Source of the DNA: Bradyrhizobium iriomotense
GTDB lineage: Bacteria > Pseudomonadota > Alphaproteobacteria > Rhizobiales > Xanthobacteraceae
DNA: 64,000 nucleotides
Reading direction: 5' to 3'
Assembly (NCBI RefSeq): GCF_018129405.1
Contig: NZ_JAFCLP010000003.1
Span: forward strand, 62,001-126,000
Of this stretch, positions 53,364 to 63,792 are shown piece by piece; position 1 is the stretch's first letter, and every line of letters starts with the position of its first letter. Under the pieces are notes generated by a model. The model made no database searches and was not told the origin of the DNA. It was given only the letters and a program-made list of their open reading frames with translations. Both the position numbers and the translations under genes were made by a program.

Positions 53364-53684
53364 TTACCTGCAAGGATGACGGCTGCCGTCGAAGCCCAGG
53401 TAGGTGCCGCTTGCCGGGTCGAACGAACGATAGCGCTCGGCGCAGGACCGCGAGCCATCCGCGCGAGCCACAACGTTGTCCACGCCTTGCGCAGGCGCTG
53501 CGCCGTCCGGCAACTCGAGGCCCAGCCGGCCTGCCGGCGTCAGCGTGCCATTCAGGTTGCGATCGGGGTTCTCCGCCTCGTACGTATCCGGATGGCTGCT
53601 CGCAAAGCCGGATTGCGCGTAAGCGGTGGTTGCGGTCAGGGCCGACAACAGAGCCACGGCAGCGAAAGTCTTGAATCCATTCAT
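53364..53684 (-). CDS. BA14K-like secreted small protein
   Basis: 106 residues. The signal peptide (MNGFKTFAAVALLSALTATTAYA) is followed by a low-complexity stretch and a C-terminal BA14K-type motif: SCAERYRSFDPASGTYLGFD, then GSRHPC, with two Cys. BA14K proteins of Brucella and relatives are lectin-like immunoreactive cell-surface proteins. The start is sound: a GGAG-type site precedes ATG 53684. It is isolated. The next 283 bases carry nothing supported. Confidence 0.82.
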   Translation of the reverse strand: MNGFKTFAAVALLSALTATTAYAQSGFASSHPDTYEAENPDRNLNGTLTPAGRLGLELPDGAAPAQGVDNVVARADGSRSCAERYRSFDPASGTYLGFDGSRHPCR

Positions 53685-53967
53685 GGTCGATCTCCATCAT
53701 GGCCGCTGCATCGTGCGGCTGGTGCGGTGGGAAGTGGATCGACATGGTGCGCGGGACAAGCCTGACGCGCCCGATACGCGCGGCCGGACGCAATCCCGCC
53801 GTTCAAATGCAGAAAGCGTCGTTTGTTTGCGGAACGCGGCGAATGATCAATCTGCGCGGGGCGCGGCAAGCTCCGCCGTCTTCACGTCTCGGTGCGACGC
53901 TGCCTCGAGACTGACGTGCTGGCATCGCAATGCGCTAATATCCGATGATCGAACAGGAAGGCGCATC

Positions 53968-54822
53968 ATGATGTTTCGCAATCTCTTCGCCGCGTTACTC
54001 GTCACGGTCTCGATCGCAAATGCGCATGCAGCGCCGCGATGGCTGAACCTGCCGCCGACACCGACCTTGCCCAAGGCGGCGCAGAGCGGCCTTGCGCCGG
54101 TCAACGGCATCAAGGTCTGGTACGCCGTGTACGGCCGGGGTGAGCCCGTGCTGTTGCTGCATGGCGGCCTCGCCAACGCCAATTACTGGGGCCATCAGGT
54201 TCGCGCGCTGCAACGGCATTATCAGGTCATCGTCATGGAGAGCCGCGGGCATGGGCGCAGCAGCCGCAACCAGGAGCCCTATGGCTACGATTTGATGGCC
54301 TCGGACGTGGTCGCCTTGCTCGACCATCTCAAGATCAGGAAGGCGGCGATCGTCGGCTGGAGCGACGGTGCGATCATCGGCCTCGACATCGCCATGAAGC
54401 ATCCGGAGCGGGTGAGCAGGCTGTTCGCCTTCGCGGCGAACTCGGATCCCTCAGGCGTTGCCGACATCGCCTCAAACGATGTCTTCAACGCCTACATCGC
54501 GCGGGCTGGCGAAGAGTACAAGCGCCTCTCGCCGACGCCGACGCAGTACAAGAGCTTCGTCGACGAGATCACCAAGATGTGGGAGAGCCAGCCGAAATGG
54601 ACGGCCTCGGACCTCGCGGCGATCAAGGTGCCGACCTGGATCGTGGACGGCGACCACGACGAGGCGATCAAGCGCGAGAACACCGAGTTCATGGCAGCGA
54701 ACATTCCGGGGGCCGGCCTCTTGATCCAGCCGGAGGTCAGCCACTTCTCGTTCCTGCAGGATCCGAAGCAGTTCAACGACGATGTGCTGCGCTTCCTGGG
54801 GCGGAAGGATGCGGCGAAGTGA
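53968..54822 (+). CDS. Exported alpha/beta hydrolase
   Basis: 284 residues from ATG 53968 with AGGAAGG upstream. The signal peptide is MMFRNLFAALLVTVSIANAHA. PVLLLHGGLANANYWG (oxyanion), VIVMESRGHGRSS, the nucleophile elbow IVGWSDGAIIGLD (GxSxG with Ser), WIVDGDHDEAI (acid) and PEVSHFSFLQDP (His) complete the triad. It resembles esterases or haloperoxidase-like hydrolases of the periplasm. No operon partner is evident; a short palindrome starts 6 nt after the stop. Confidence 0.87.
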   Translation: MMFRNLFAALLVTVSIANAHAAPRWLNLPPTPTLPKAAQSGLAPVNGIKVWYAVYGRGEPVLLLHGGLANANYWGHQVRALQRHYQVIVMESRGHGRSSRNQEPYGYDLMASDVVALLDHLKIRKAAIVGWSDGAIIGLDIAMKHPERVSRLFAFAANSDPSGVADIASNDVFNAYIARAGEEYKRLSPTPTQYKSFVDEITKMWESQPKWTASDLAAIKVPTWIVDGDHDEAIKRENTEFMAANIPGAGLLIQPEVSHFSFLQDPKQFNDDVLRFLGRKDAAK

Positions 54823-54827
54823 GATAT

Positions 54828-54854
54828 CGTAGGGTGGGCGTGCCCCACCCTACG
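54828..54854. repeat. Short palindrome after the hydrolase gene (family D core)
   Basis: CGTAGGGTGGG (54828-54838) and CCCACCCTACG (54844-54854) pair perfectly with a 5-nt loop, 6 nt after the hydrolase stop. The arm equals the outer arm of the unit at 26044-26184. It could act as a Rho-type or structural 3' end. Confidence 0.85.
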
Positions 54855-54894
54855 ATGCCGGTGGCGCGTCGTTAGAGCGGAGCTGCATCAACGT

Positions 54895-54974
54895 CGTCAT
54901 TGCGAGCGCAGCGAAGCAATCCAGAATCTTTCCGCGGAGGCAGTCTGGATTGCTTCGCTGCGCTCGCAATGACG
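54895..54974. repeat. Palindromic repeat (family C, unit 2)
   Basis: Perfect 31-bp arms 54895-54925 and 54944-54974, the same arm as at 47832-47911. The loops differ slightly (18 nt), so arms are conserved better than loops. Confidence 0.93.
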
Positions 54975-55004
54975 GAGTTTGTGGCTACGGCGCGCGTCAC
55001 TCTC

Positions 55005-55146
55005 GTGTCCCGGACGCGCCGCAACGCTCTTGGCGTTGCCGCGCAGAGCCGGGACCCCAACAGAGGGCGATACGGGAGGATGCGGAGACATGGGCCCCGG
55101 CTCTGCAGCGCACCGTCGAAGGGACGCTGCGCTGCGTCCGGGGCAC
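55005..55146. repeat. Palindromic repeat (family H)
   Basis: GTGTCCCGGACGCGC at 55005-55019 pairs with GCGTCCGGGGCAC ending at 55146. Inner CGCAACGC/GCGTTGC and GCCGGGACCCC/GGGCCCCGGC segments add hairpins. It completes the 395-bp gap between the hydrolase gene and ftsH, with two other repeats and the ftsH terminator. Confidence 0.7.
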
Positions 55147-55167
55147 CAGAGGTGAGTTCAAGCCAAC

Positions 55168-55196
55168 AAAAAACGCGGCGTTGCCGCCGCGTTTTT
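55168..55196 (-). terminator. Intrinsic terminator after ftsH
   Basis: AAAAAACGCGGCG (55168-55180) and CGCCGCGTTTTT (55185-55196) form a 12-bp stem with a 4-nt loop. On the minus strand the stem ends in six U residues, 22 nt past the ftsH stop. It also has T residues on the plus strand, so it may work both ways. Confidence 0.9.
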
Positions 55197-55217
55197 CAAT
55201 TCACTATGCCGCTTGCG

Positions 55218-57140
<1,923 letters not shown>

Positions 57141-57430
57141 CGATCTTCCTTCGTGGTCGCGCGGATCGCGGCCCTGATCCTTCAGGAGTTACTCGACCCA
57201 GTTACTTGGGCAATTCGAGGAAACCCCAAGGAATCCTCATCGTTAGACGCATACAATTTAGGTGCCGCCCCCGTCGCTGCCAAGGGAACGAGATGGGACT
57301 ATTTAGCCCATCTTAGAGCGATTCCCGCTGAAATAATGGCGCCCGAAGCGGGGTTTTTCCTGCCTGGTTAAGGTGTCCTGATGGCGTGCAGCGGAAGCGG
57401 CCGGTGTCATGATCCGCCCTCATCCGCTCT

Positions 57431-58510
57431 TCAAGTCCCCTTTTGGGACCGCCGCGCCGGCGCAGGCGCGATCTGGATACGCCCGCCGGCAACGCTGATC
57501 AAGGCTCCCGCCAGGGTTTGCTTCAGGACCGGCCGGCCATTTGCGGCTGCGCGGGGGCTCCGACCCAAGGCCTGATCGAGTAAGGCCTGATCGAGCACGG
57601 ACAACAAAGTTTCGACCTTGCCGAGTTCCACCGGCCCTTCATGCCCGAGCGCATTGATGGCCCGCAGCAGGAGCCGCAGCCGGACCTCCTCCGGCAGGCT
57701 GGCGAAGGCGCTGGCCTGGAAACTTCGCACGCCCGGCCCATGCGGCGCATCGTCGCGATCCGTCAAGCGCAGGAAGCGCTCGGCACCGTCAGTCAGCACC
57801 TCCACCGCCGCATTGGCGCGCGCAAGCCGGCCTGCGAGCCGCGCCAGGTTCCTGGCGTCGCCGCCCTCGGCCGCGAGCTGCGGCAGCAGCGCGCGCAGCC
57901 GCGGCCGGGTGAAGGCGGTGTCGCGGTTGGTGGGATCATCGGCAAAGTCGATTCTGGCCCGCTTCAAGGTCGCCACGAGCTGCGACTTCGGAATGTCGAG
58001 CAGCGGACGCGCCAGCACGATGCCGTCGCGCGCCGAAAGGCGCGCCATCGCCGACAGTCCCGCCAGCCCGCTGCCGCGAAGCATGCGCATCAACAGGGTC
58101 TCGGCCTGATCGTCGCGGGTGTGGGCGGTCAGCACATGGCTCGCGCCGGCCTTACGCGCGGCCTGCGCCAGCAGGCGGTAACGGGCCTGCCGCGCGGCCG
58201 CAGGCAGTCCCGTCTTCGGCTTGGCGCCACGCCAGCGCAGAGTCCGGTGCGGCAGGCCGAGCTCGGCCGCGAGCCGCTTGACCTCGCGCGCCTCGCGCGC
58301 CGCTTCCGGACGAAGCCCATGATCGACGGTGACGACGGTGAGACGCGGGCCGCGCGAAAGGCTGCGCTGCCAGCGGGCCGCAAGCCACATCAGCGCGACG
58401 GAGTCGGGCCCGCCCGAGACCGCGAGCACCAGGGCCGGCGCGTGCTTAAAGTCGGCGAAGAGCAGCTTCGCCGCGCGGGCCGAGATCGGTGAATTGTCGT
58501 CGTCTGACAT
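57431..58510 (-). CDS. tilS: tRNA(Ile)-lysidine synthase
   Basis: 359-residue N-type ATP pyrophosphatase that adds lysine to C34 of tRNA-Ile(CAU). The PP-loop SGGPDS is at residues 32-37. VTVDHGLRPEAAREA, then HVLTAHTRDDQAETLLMR, match the family. It lies directly upstream of ftsH on the same strand, a neighbour pair conserved in many bacteria, and its stop is 290 nt from the ftsH start. The C-terminal TilS domain appears short, as in alphaproteobacteria. Confidence 0.94.
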   Translation of the reverse strand: MSDDDNSPISARAAKLLFADFKHAPALVLAVSGGPDSVALMWLAARWQRSLSRGPRLTVVTVDHGLRPEAAREAREVKRLAAELGLPHRTLRWRGAKPKTGLPAAARQARYRLLAQAARKAGASHVLTAHTRDDQAETLLMRMLRGSGLAGLSAMARLSARDGIVLARPLLDIPKSQLVATLKRARIDFADDPTNRDTAFTRPRLRALLPQLAAEGGDARNLARLAGRLARANAAVEVLTDGAERFLRLTDRDDAPHGPGVRSFQASAFASLPEEVRLRLLLRAINALGHEGPVELGKVETLLSVLDQALLDQALGRSPRAAANGRPVLKQTLAGALISVAGGRIQIAPAPARRSQKGT

Positions 58511-58574
58511 GACGCTGCAATCGTCCGCGGATGGATCGACTGTTTAGCGCAACGCCGTCCGCTTTGTCAGCGGA

Positions 58575-59627
58575 TCAGCACTTCACCCGCTTCTGCTCGC
58601 GGTCGACCGCGGCTTTGACGCCGGCGGAGGCGCGCGGATATTTGCGGCCGATCTCGCCGAAGGCGGCGCAGGCGGCTTCCTTCTCCTTCAGGGCGGCGAG
58701 CGACTGGCCGAGCCGCAGCAGCGCATCCGGCGCCTTGGCCGATTTGTCGTATTTGGTGGTGACGGCGAGGAAGGCTTCGGCGGAATCGCGATATTGCTGG
58801 CGCTGGAAATAGCTCTCGCCGAGCCAGTATTGCGCGTCGCCGAGCAGCGGATCGTTCGGATATTTCTGCGCGAAGTTCTTCATGGTCTGCTCGGCCAGCG
58901 CATAATCCTTGCGCTGCATGTAGCCGATGCCGAGGTCGAACTCGTCGCGCGGCGTCGCCGAGGGCGGCAGCGTGGTCAGGCCAGCGCCGCCACCTTGCGC
59001 CGGATAGCCCTGCTGGGCCGGCGGATAGCCGGGCTGGGCCGCCGGCGGCACGCCTTGCTGGTAGCGCGGGCTGGTGTTGGCGAGATCGAGCGGGTCGCCG
59101 GCATTGCGTCCGCCGGGCGCGCCGGCTCCCGCCGGCATCGGCTGCTGTCCGCCGCCGAGGGCACGGGGCGCGCCGGGCGCGTTCGGATTCTGGTTGGGAT
59201 CGAAGGCATCGCCGCGGCGACGCGTGCCGGGAGCGCCGGGCGCCGGCTGCTCCTGAACGATCGGTGCGGGGCTTGCGATCTGCGGCTGCTCGTAATTCGG
59301 CTGCGCGGCCTGCTGCTGCTGGCGATAGGCCGGCGCGACTTGGGCGGGCGGCACCGCCGCGACGTTGGGCTGGACCGACACCTGCCCGGGAGCGGCTTGC
59401 GCGCCGCCCTCGAGTGCCCGCAGGCGCTCCTCGAGCTGGCGGTTGCGGTATTGCAGTTCCTCGTTCTGGCCGGTGAGCTGGCGCAGCTGGTTCTCCAGCC
59501 GCTCGATCCGCATCTCGGGATCATCATCCGTCTGAGCCAAGATCGATTGAGCCAGGACGGGCGCGCACAAGGAGAGCAGCGCGGCGGTCGCCACGGAGCC
59601 GGTAAGAACCTTAAATCTGGATGACAT
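58575..59627 (-). CDS. cpoB: Cell division coordinator CpoB (YbgF), periplasmic
   Basis: 350 residues from ATG 59627 (the frame opens further upstream, but the signal peptide MSSRFKVLTGSVATAALLSL starts here). An N-terminal coiled coil (RIERLENQLRQLTGQNEELQ) for trimerisation is followed by an unusually long Pro/Gln/Ala-rich linker of about 130-150 residues and a C-terminal TPR domain (FDLGIGYMQRKDYALAEQTM, AQYWLGESYFQRQQYRDSAE). CpoB links peptidoglycan synthesis to Tol-Pal constriction. It is downstream of pal on the same strand. The linker is the main oddity. Confidence 0.92.
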   Translation of the reverse strand: MSSRFKVLTGSVATAALLSLCAPVLAQSILAQTDDDPEMRIERLENQLRQLTGQNEELQYRNRQLEERLRALEGGAQAAPGQVSVQPNVAAVPPAQVAPAYRQQQQAAQPNYEQPQIASPAPIVQEQPAPGAPGTRRRGDAFDPNQNPNAPGAPRALGGGQQPMPAGAGAPGGRNAGDPLDLANTSPRYQQGVPPAAQPGYPPAQQGYPAQGGGAGLTTLPPSATPRDEFDLGIGYMQRKDYALAEQTMKNFAQKYPNDPLLGDAQYWLGESYFQRQQYRDSAEAFLAVTTKYDKSAKAPDALLRLGQSLAALKEKEAACAAFGEIGRKYPRASAGVKAAVDREQKRVKC

Positions 59628-59752
59628 CTTGCCCTGACGACGAAAGCGAAATGGCCTGCGACGGAACATGCGACGCGCCACACATTGAAGTGGAGTACGC
59701 CAAAAATGTGACTGCTACAAACCGGTTTCTGTCACAGAATGCTGAAACGAAA

Positions 59753-59774
59753 CCGGCGCCCATGAGGGCGCCGG
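59753..59774 (-). terminator. Hairpin terminator after pal
   Basis: CCGGCGCCC (59753-59761) and GGGCGCCGG (59766-59774) pair perfectly over 9 bp with a 4-nt loop. On the minus strand the stem is followed by TTTCGTTT. It lies 41 nt past the pal stop, so cpoB, 126 nt further on, probably depends on read-through or its own promoter. Confidence 0.78.
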
Positions 59775-59814
59775 CATGATCGTTTTCTGAAGATGAACGG
59801 TGGCTGACCAATCG

Positions 59815-60303
59815 TCAGGAGCTCGCGTTCAGCACGGTGACGGCGCGGCGGTTCTGCGACCAGCAGGAGATGTCGTTACAGACGGCCACCGGCCGCTCCT
59901 TGCCGTAGGAGATCGTGCGCATGCGGTTCGGATCGATGCCGCGCGAGGCGAGGAACGAACGCACCGACTGGGCTCTCCGGGCGCCGAGCGCGATGTTGTA
60001 TTCGCGGGTGCCGCGCTCGTCGGCATGACCTTCGATGGTGAAGGAGTAGCGCGGATAGGTCTGGAGCCACTGCGCCTGCTTCTCGAGCGTGACGATCGCC
60101 TGCGGGGTCAGATCGGTCTGGTCGCTTTCGAAGAACACGCGGTCGCCCACGTTGACGACGAAGTCCTGCTGGCTGCCCGGCGTCGCCGCATTGGCCATCG
60201 CATCCGTCGCAGCATTCTTGTTGGCGCAGGCGCCCATCGACAGCGCGACGGCAAGCACCGCGGCCAGCTTCAATCCCTGGAGGATACGCATAGGATGTTT
60301 CAT
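59815..60303 (-). CDS. pal: Peptidoglycan-associated lipoprotein Pal
   Basis: 162-residue outer-membrane lipoprotein. A signal with the lipobox LSMGAC (lipidated Cys about 26) follows ILQGLKLAAVLAVA. The OmpA-like domain has RVFFESDQTDLTPQAIVTLE, IEGHADERGTREYNIALGARRAQSV (landmark) and ISYGKERPVA, the peptidoglycan-binding signature. The GGAGG Shine-Dalgarno supports 60303 over the in-frame ATG 12 nt downstream. tolQ, tolR, tolA and tolB are not in the window, at least not immediately upstream, where a FeeM-like gene lies. Confidence 0.95.
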   Translation of the reverse strand: MKHPMRILQGLKLAAVLAVALSMGACANKNAATDAMANAATPGSQQDFVVNVGDRVFFESDQTDLTPQAIVTLEKQAQWLQTYPRYSFTIEGHADERGTREYNIALGARRAQSVRSFLASRGIDPNRMRTISYGKERPVAVCNDISCWSQNRRAVTVLNASS

Positions 60304-60368
60304 TCCGGAGCCTCCACGCTCACGTTAGTCCACTGCTGTCCGGTCTACAGGGGGTTGGTTAAGCGAAC

Positions 60369-60390
60369 GTTCCGTCAACCTTGACGGAAC
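60369..60390. promoter_or_regulatory. Perfect dyad upstream of pal
   Basis: GTTCCGTCAA (60369-60378) and TTGACGGAAC (60381-60390) are exact complements with a 2-nt spacer, 66 bp upstream of the pal start. No U tract follows. It could be an operator of pal or a weak 3' structure of the upstream gene. Its TTGAC half resembles a -35 box. Confidence 0.45.
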
Positions 60391-60554
60391 CTTGCCTCAG
60401 CCGGTCAAATGCCCCCAACCAGCGAAAAGCAACCGTCATGGTTAATGGGTTGTAAATGTGGCGCGAGGGTGAAGGCAAGCCGCGTTAGCCGGCAAAATCG
60501 CTGGCATTGCTTGAATTTTGGGCCTGAGGCCCGGCGTTTGCCGACAGTCTTCAG

Positions 60555-61280
60555 TCAGGCGTGAACGGCGTTCGCCACCAGCACCCGCCGCTGCGGGACC
60601 TGGCGCTGGCCGCCGCGCCCGAACAGCATGCGCCGCTCGAAGGCGGTGGAGCGCATGATCGGATAGCGCTCGAACACCTTCTTGCGGAAGGTCGGGAAGT
60701 CCGCCGCCATCAGTCCGAACGGCTTGGTGAGACCGGGGACCAGCCTCGGCTCGGCAATGGTCTCGTGCAGGAACACTCGCCGGTAGAAGGCCTGGTGCTC
60801 CGGTCGCACGATCGCAAGGCCGAGATCGGCATGGAAATGCTCGCAGGCCATGTAAGCGAGCCGCGTCGTCAGATAGGGCAATTCCGGGACGCGCCTCACC
60901 TGGTCGGGATCGGCGACGAAGCGGGTCGGGTCGATCATGATCTCGCCGCGATCGAGCCGCGGCAGCAGGATATCGGGAAAGACGTCGGCCGAGGTCGACT
61001 GGCGCCATTCCGAGGTCAGCACGCTGATGCGCACCGAGCTGCAGAGCTTGCCCCGGAGATAGACGCCGAACGTCCACGCGTTCGGCAATTCGTCGTACTG
61101 GTCGGTGACGCGCGCGTCCGGAGATTCCTTGACGGCGCCTTCGCGTAAGTAGGCGCGATAGCGGAGATTGTAGATCTCCTCCTTCTCAGCGGCCGTTTCC
61201 GCAAGATGATAATCGACGTCGGTCAGGAGTTCGGCACCCCGTCCAACAGCCGAAATGATCGCTCTGGCTGAGGACTGCAT
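60555..61280 (-). CDS. FeeM-like N-acyl amino acid synthase / GNAT acyltransferase
   Basis: 241 residues. The core is FeeM-like: YHLAETAAEKEEIYNLRYRAYLREG (acyl-CoA/ACP entrance), CSSVRISVLTSEWRQS, RGEIMIDPTRFVADPD, LAYMACEHFHADLGLAIVRPEHQAFYRR and the C-terminal FGLMAADFP. Proteins of this type (FeeM and acyl-homoserine-lactone-synthase relatives) join a fatty acyl group to an amino acid such as tyrosine. It stands alone between a GGDEF-EAL gene and pal. A perfect short palindrome lies upstream (61400-61413). Alternatives: an acetyltransferase of unknown target. Confidence 0.75.
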   Translation of the reverse strand: MQSSARAIISAVGRGAELLTDVDYHLAETAAEKEEIYNLRYRAYLREGAVKESPDARVTDQYDELPNAWTFGVYLRGKLCSSVRISVLTSEWRQSTSADVFPDILLPRLDRGEIMIDPTRFVADPDQVRRVPELPYLTTRLAYMACEHFHADLGLAIVRPEHQAFYRRVFLHETIAEPRLVPGLTKPFGLMAADFPTFRKKVFERYPIMRSTAFERRMLFGRGGQRQVPQRRVLVANAVHA

Positions 61281-61399
61281 TCCAACTCCTTACCCGCCAC
61301 CGCTCGAACATCCGCGCGGGACAACTTCCACGCGCGTGATGATTTATTAACAGCTTCTTAACAATGAAGCAAAGCAATCGAAGTGTTAGGGTTAACCCC

Positions 61400-61413
61400 C
61401 CGTAGCACTACGG
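61400..61413. promoter_or_regulatory. Short perfect palindrome upstream of the FeeM-like gene
   Basis: CCGTAG (61400-61405) and CTACGG (61408-61413) are perfect complements around CA, 120 bp upstream of the acyltransferase start, in the 178-bp gap after the GGDEF-EAL gene. It is lux-box-like in symmetry only; the consensus is not matched. Function is unproven. Confidence 0.3.
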
Positions 61414-61458
61414 TACCCGGCAACAGTCTGAAACGACGGGAGATTTCGGGAAGCGGAA

Positions 61459-63792
61459 TCAGGCGAAGGAGCGCGAGCCCACGACCTGGAGCAGGCTCTC
61501 GCCGCGCCGCCCATGCGAGGCGTTGAGGAGCTGGCGCATCCGCACGGCGGGCACCGGGCGGCTGAACAGATAGCCTTGCCCTTCGGACACGGTGCCGTCG
61601 GCGCTGATGAGTTCGAGCTGCTCGTTGGTCTCGATGCCCTCGACCACGACCGCCATGCCGAGGTCGGCCGACAGCCGCGCCACGCCGCGCAGCAGCGTCA
61701 GCGGCCGGTCGGTGTCGATGCCCTCGAGGAAGGATCGGTCGATCTTCACCTTCTGCATCGGGAAGTTGTGCAGGTAGCTGAGGCTCGAATAGCCGGTGCC
61801 GAAATCGTCGAGCGAGATGCGCACGCCGAGCGCATGCAGCTGCGACAGGATATCGTGGGTGAGCTGGGTGTTGCGCAGCAGCGAGGACTCGGTGATCTCG
61901 ATCTCGAGCCGATGCGCCGGAAGCCCTGAGACCTCCAGCGCGTAGCGGATCTCGCTCAAGACGTCGCGCTGGTGGAATTGCTGCGGCGAGAAGTTGACGG
62001 CGACGCTGACGCCCTCCGGCCACTTCATGCATTCCATGCAGGCGCGGCGCAGGATCCAGCGGCCGAGATCGACGATCAGGCCCATATCCTCGGCGACCGG
62101 GATGATGTCGACCGGCGAAACCGTGCCGCGCACCGGATGATTCCAGCGCAGCAGCGCCTCGCAGGTCGTGATCTTGCCGGACTTCAGATTGACCAGCGGC
62201 TGGTAGAACAGCTCGAACTCCTCGTTGGCGAGCGCCTTGCGCAGGTCGAGCTCGAGGATGCGGCGGGCCTCGACGGTCGCCGCCATCTCGTCGCGGAAGA
62301 AGCAGAAGGTGCCGCGGCCGTCGGCCTTGGCGCGGTACAGCGCCATGTCGGCGTTCTTGAGCAGGGTGTCGGCGCTGACCTTGCCGTCCGGCGAGGTCAT
62401 CGCGATGCCGACGCTGGCGCCGATCTCGACCAGGTGATTGTCGATGCGGTAGCGCTCGCTGAGGCGCTCGACGATGCGGCGGGCGAGGCTCGCGGCGTCC
62501 TCGGCCGAAGAGATGTTCTGCTGGAACACGACGAACTCGTCGCCGCCGAAGCGGGCGACGAAATCCTCGGGCCGCAGCATCTCGCGCAGGCGATTGGCGA
62601 CCGCGCACAGGAGCTGATCGCCGCAGGGGTGACCGAGCGTGTCGTTGACCTGCTTGAACTGGTCGAGATCGACGAACAGCAAAGCGGAGAGCCGTTCGGC
62701 GTGGTGGGCATTGGCCAGCAGCCGCTCGATCTCGTCGCGGAAAGAGACCCGGTTGGGCAGCGCAGTGAGCTCGTCATAGCGGGCGAGATGGCTGATGCGG
62801 GCTTCGGCGTTGGTGCGTTCGGTGATGTCTTCGAGCAGCAGCACGGTGCCGCCGCCGGTCATCGGCTGGAACGTCCAGGCCAGCGTGCGGCCGCGCGACG
62901 AATCCGGATCGGCGGTGACGATCTCGCAGATTCGCGCATGGGCGATCTCGGCCAGGATCTGGTTGCCGCTCTCCGCCGAGATGGAGCCCGCGGCGATGCA
63001 GGCCGACACGATGTCGCCCGCGGTGGCGCCGCGCTTGACCAGATCCTCCGGCAGGCCCATCAGCTCGCCGAAACGATGGTTCATCACCGCAAGGCGCCCG
63101 TCGGCGCGAAACATGCACAGGCCATGCGGCATGTTGTTGAGCGCGGTGTCGAACTGGCTCGCCAGCGCGGATTCACGGAAGCTCGAGGTCAGCGCCTTGA
63201 CGAAGATCGCATGCAGGCTGAGGTTGATGTTCTTCAAGCCGATGAAGAAGAAGATGAGCAGGATCGCAAGACCGACGTGGTAGGGGCCGCCGTGCAGCAG
63301 CAGCGCGAGCGACATCGGACCGCAGGCGAGCGCGACGTGCCACTGGATCACCCGGGGCTGGCCGTAATTGCGGGCGGCGCCGCCGGCGGTGTAGCCGATG
63401 CCGATGGCGACAGCGAGCATGTCGGCCACCGGATCCTCGTTGTTGTAGATGACGACGAAGGACCACACGCCGAGCACCGCCGCATAGCTGAGCGCGCCGA
63501 ACCAGTAGCGCGGCTCCAGATGCTTGGCCTCTTCGAACGTGAGCGGGAACGTGCGGTTCTCGTATCCGCGCATCTGGAACGCGCGCGCGGTGCCGATGGC
63601 GATCAGCAGAAACGCGATCGGCCACAGCCAGACGTCGCCGGTCTTCAGCGCAGTCATGACCGCGGCCACGGCGGCGGAGGCCGAGCCGAGGAAGATCGCC
63701 CAGAAATTCTGCACCATAGAGTTGATGAGAGCGGCGTAGAGTATCGGCTCCAGCTCGTCTCGATCGCTCTGCTTCTGGTCGGCCAGCTGCAT
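61459..63792 (-). CDS. Membrane-bound GGDEF-EAL cyclic-di-GMP enzyme with PAS domain
   Basis: 777 residues. About six N-terminal transmembrane helices (to about residue 190), then a PAS-type sensor (FDTALNNMPHGLCMFRADG...VLLLEDITERTNAEA, about 210-330), a GGDEF domain and an EAL domain. The cyclase site GGDEF is intact (416-420), as is the inhibitory RxxD (RPED, 5 residues upstream). The EAL domain is complete: EALLRW (545-550), VNFSPQQF, EITES, LDDFGTGYSSL, KIDRSF, VVEGIET and QGYLFSRP. It can in principle both make and break c-di-GMP. The start is at 63792; beyond it, to 64000, the sequence turns AT-rich with no supported gene. Confidence 0.92.
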   Translation of the reverse strand: MQLADQKQSDRDELEPILYAALINSMVQNFWAIFLGSASAAVAAVMTALKTGDVWLWPIAFLLIAIGTARAFQMRGYENRTFPLTFEEAKHLEPRYWFGALSYAAVLGVWSFVVIYNNEDPVADMLAVAIGIGYTAGGAARNYGQPRVIQWHVALACGPMSLALLLHGGPYHVGLAILLIFFFIGLKNINLSLHAIFVKALTSSFRESALASQFDTALNNMPHGLCMFRADGRLAVMNHRFGELMGLPEDLVKRGATAGDIVSACIAAGSISAESGNQILAEIAHARICEIVTADPDSSRGRTLAWTFQPMTGGGTVLLLEDITERTNAEARISHLARYDELTALPNRVSFRDEIERLLANAHHAERLSALLFVDLDQFKQVNDTLGHPCGDQLLCAVANRLREMLRPEDFVARFGGDEFVVFQQNISSAEDAASLARRIVERLSERYRIDNHLVEIGASVGIAMTSPDGKVSADTLLKNADMALYRAKADGRGTFCFFRDEMAATVEARRILELDLRKALANEEFELFYQPLVNLKSGKITTCEALLRWNHPVRGTVSPVDIIPVAEDMGLIVDLGRWILRRACMECMKWPEGVSVAVNFSPQQFHQRDVLSEIRYALEVSGLPAHRLEIEITESSLLRNTQLTHDILSQLHALGVRISLDDFGTGYSSLSYLHNFPMQKVKIDRSFLEGIDTDRPLTLLRGVARLSADLGMAVVVEGIETNEQLELISADGTVSEGQGYLFSRPVPAVRMRQLLNASHGRRGESLLQVVGSRSFA

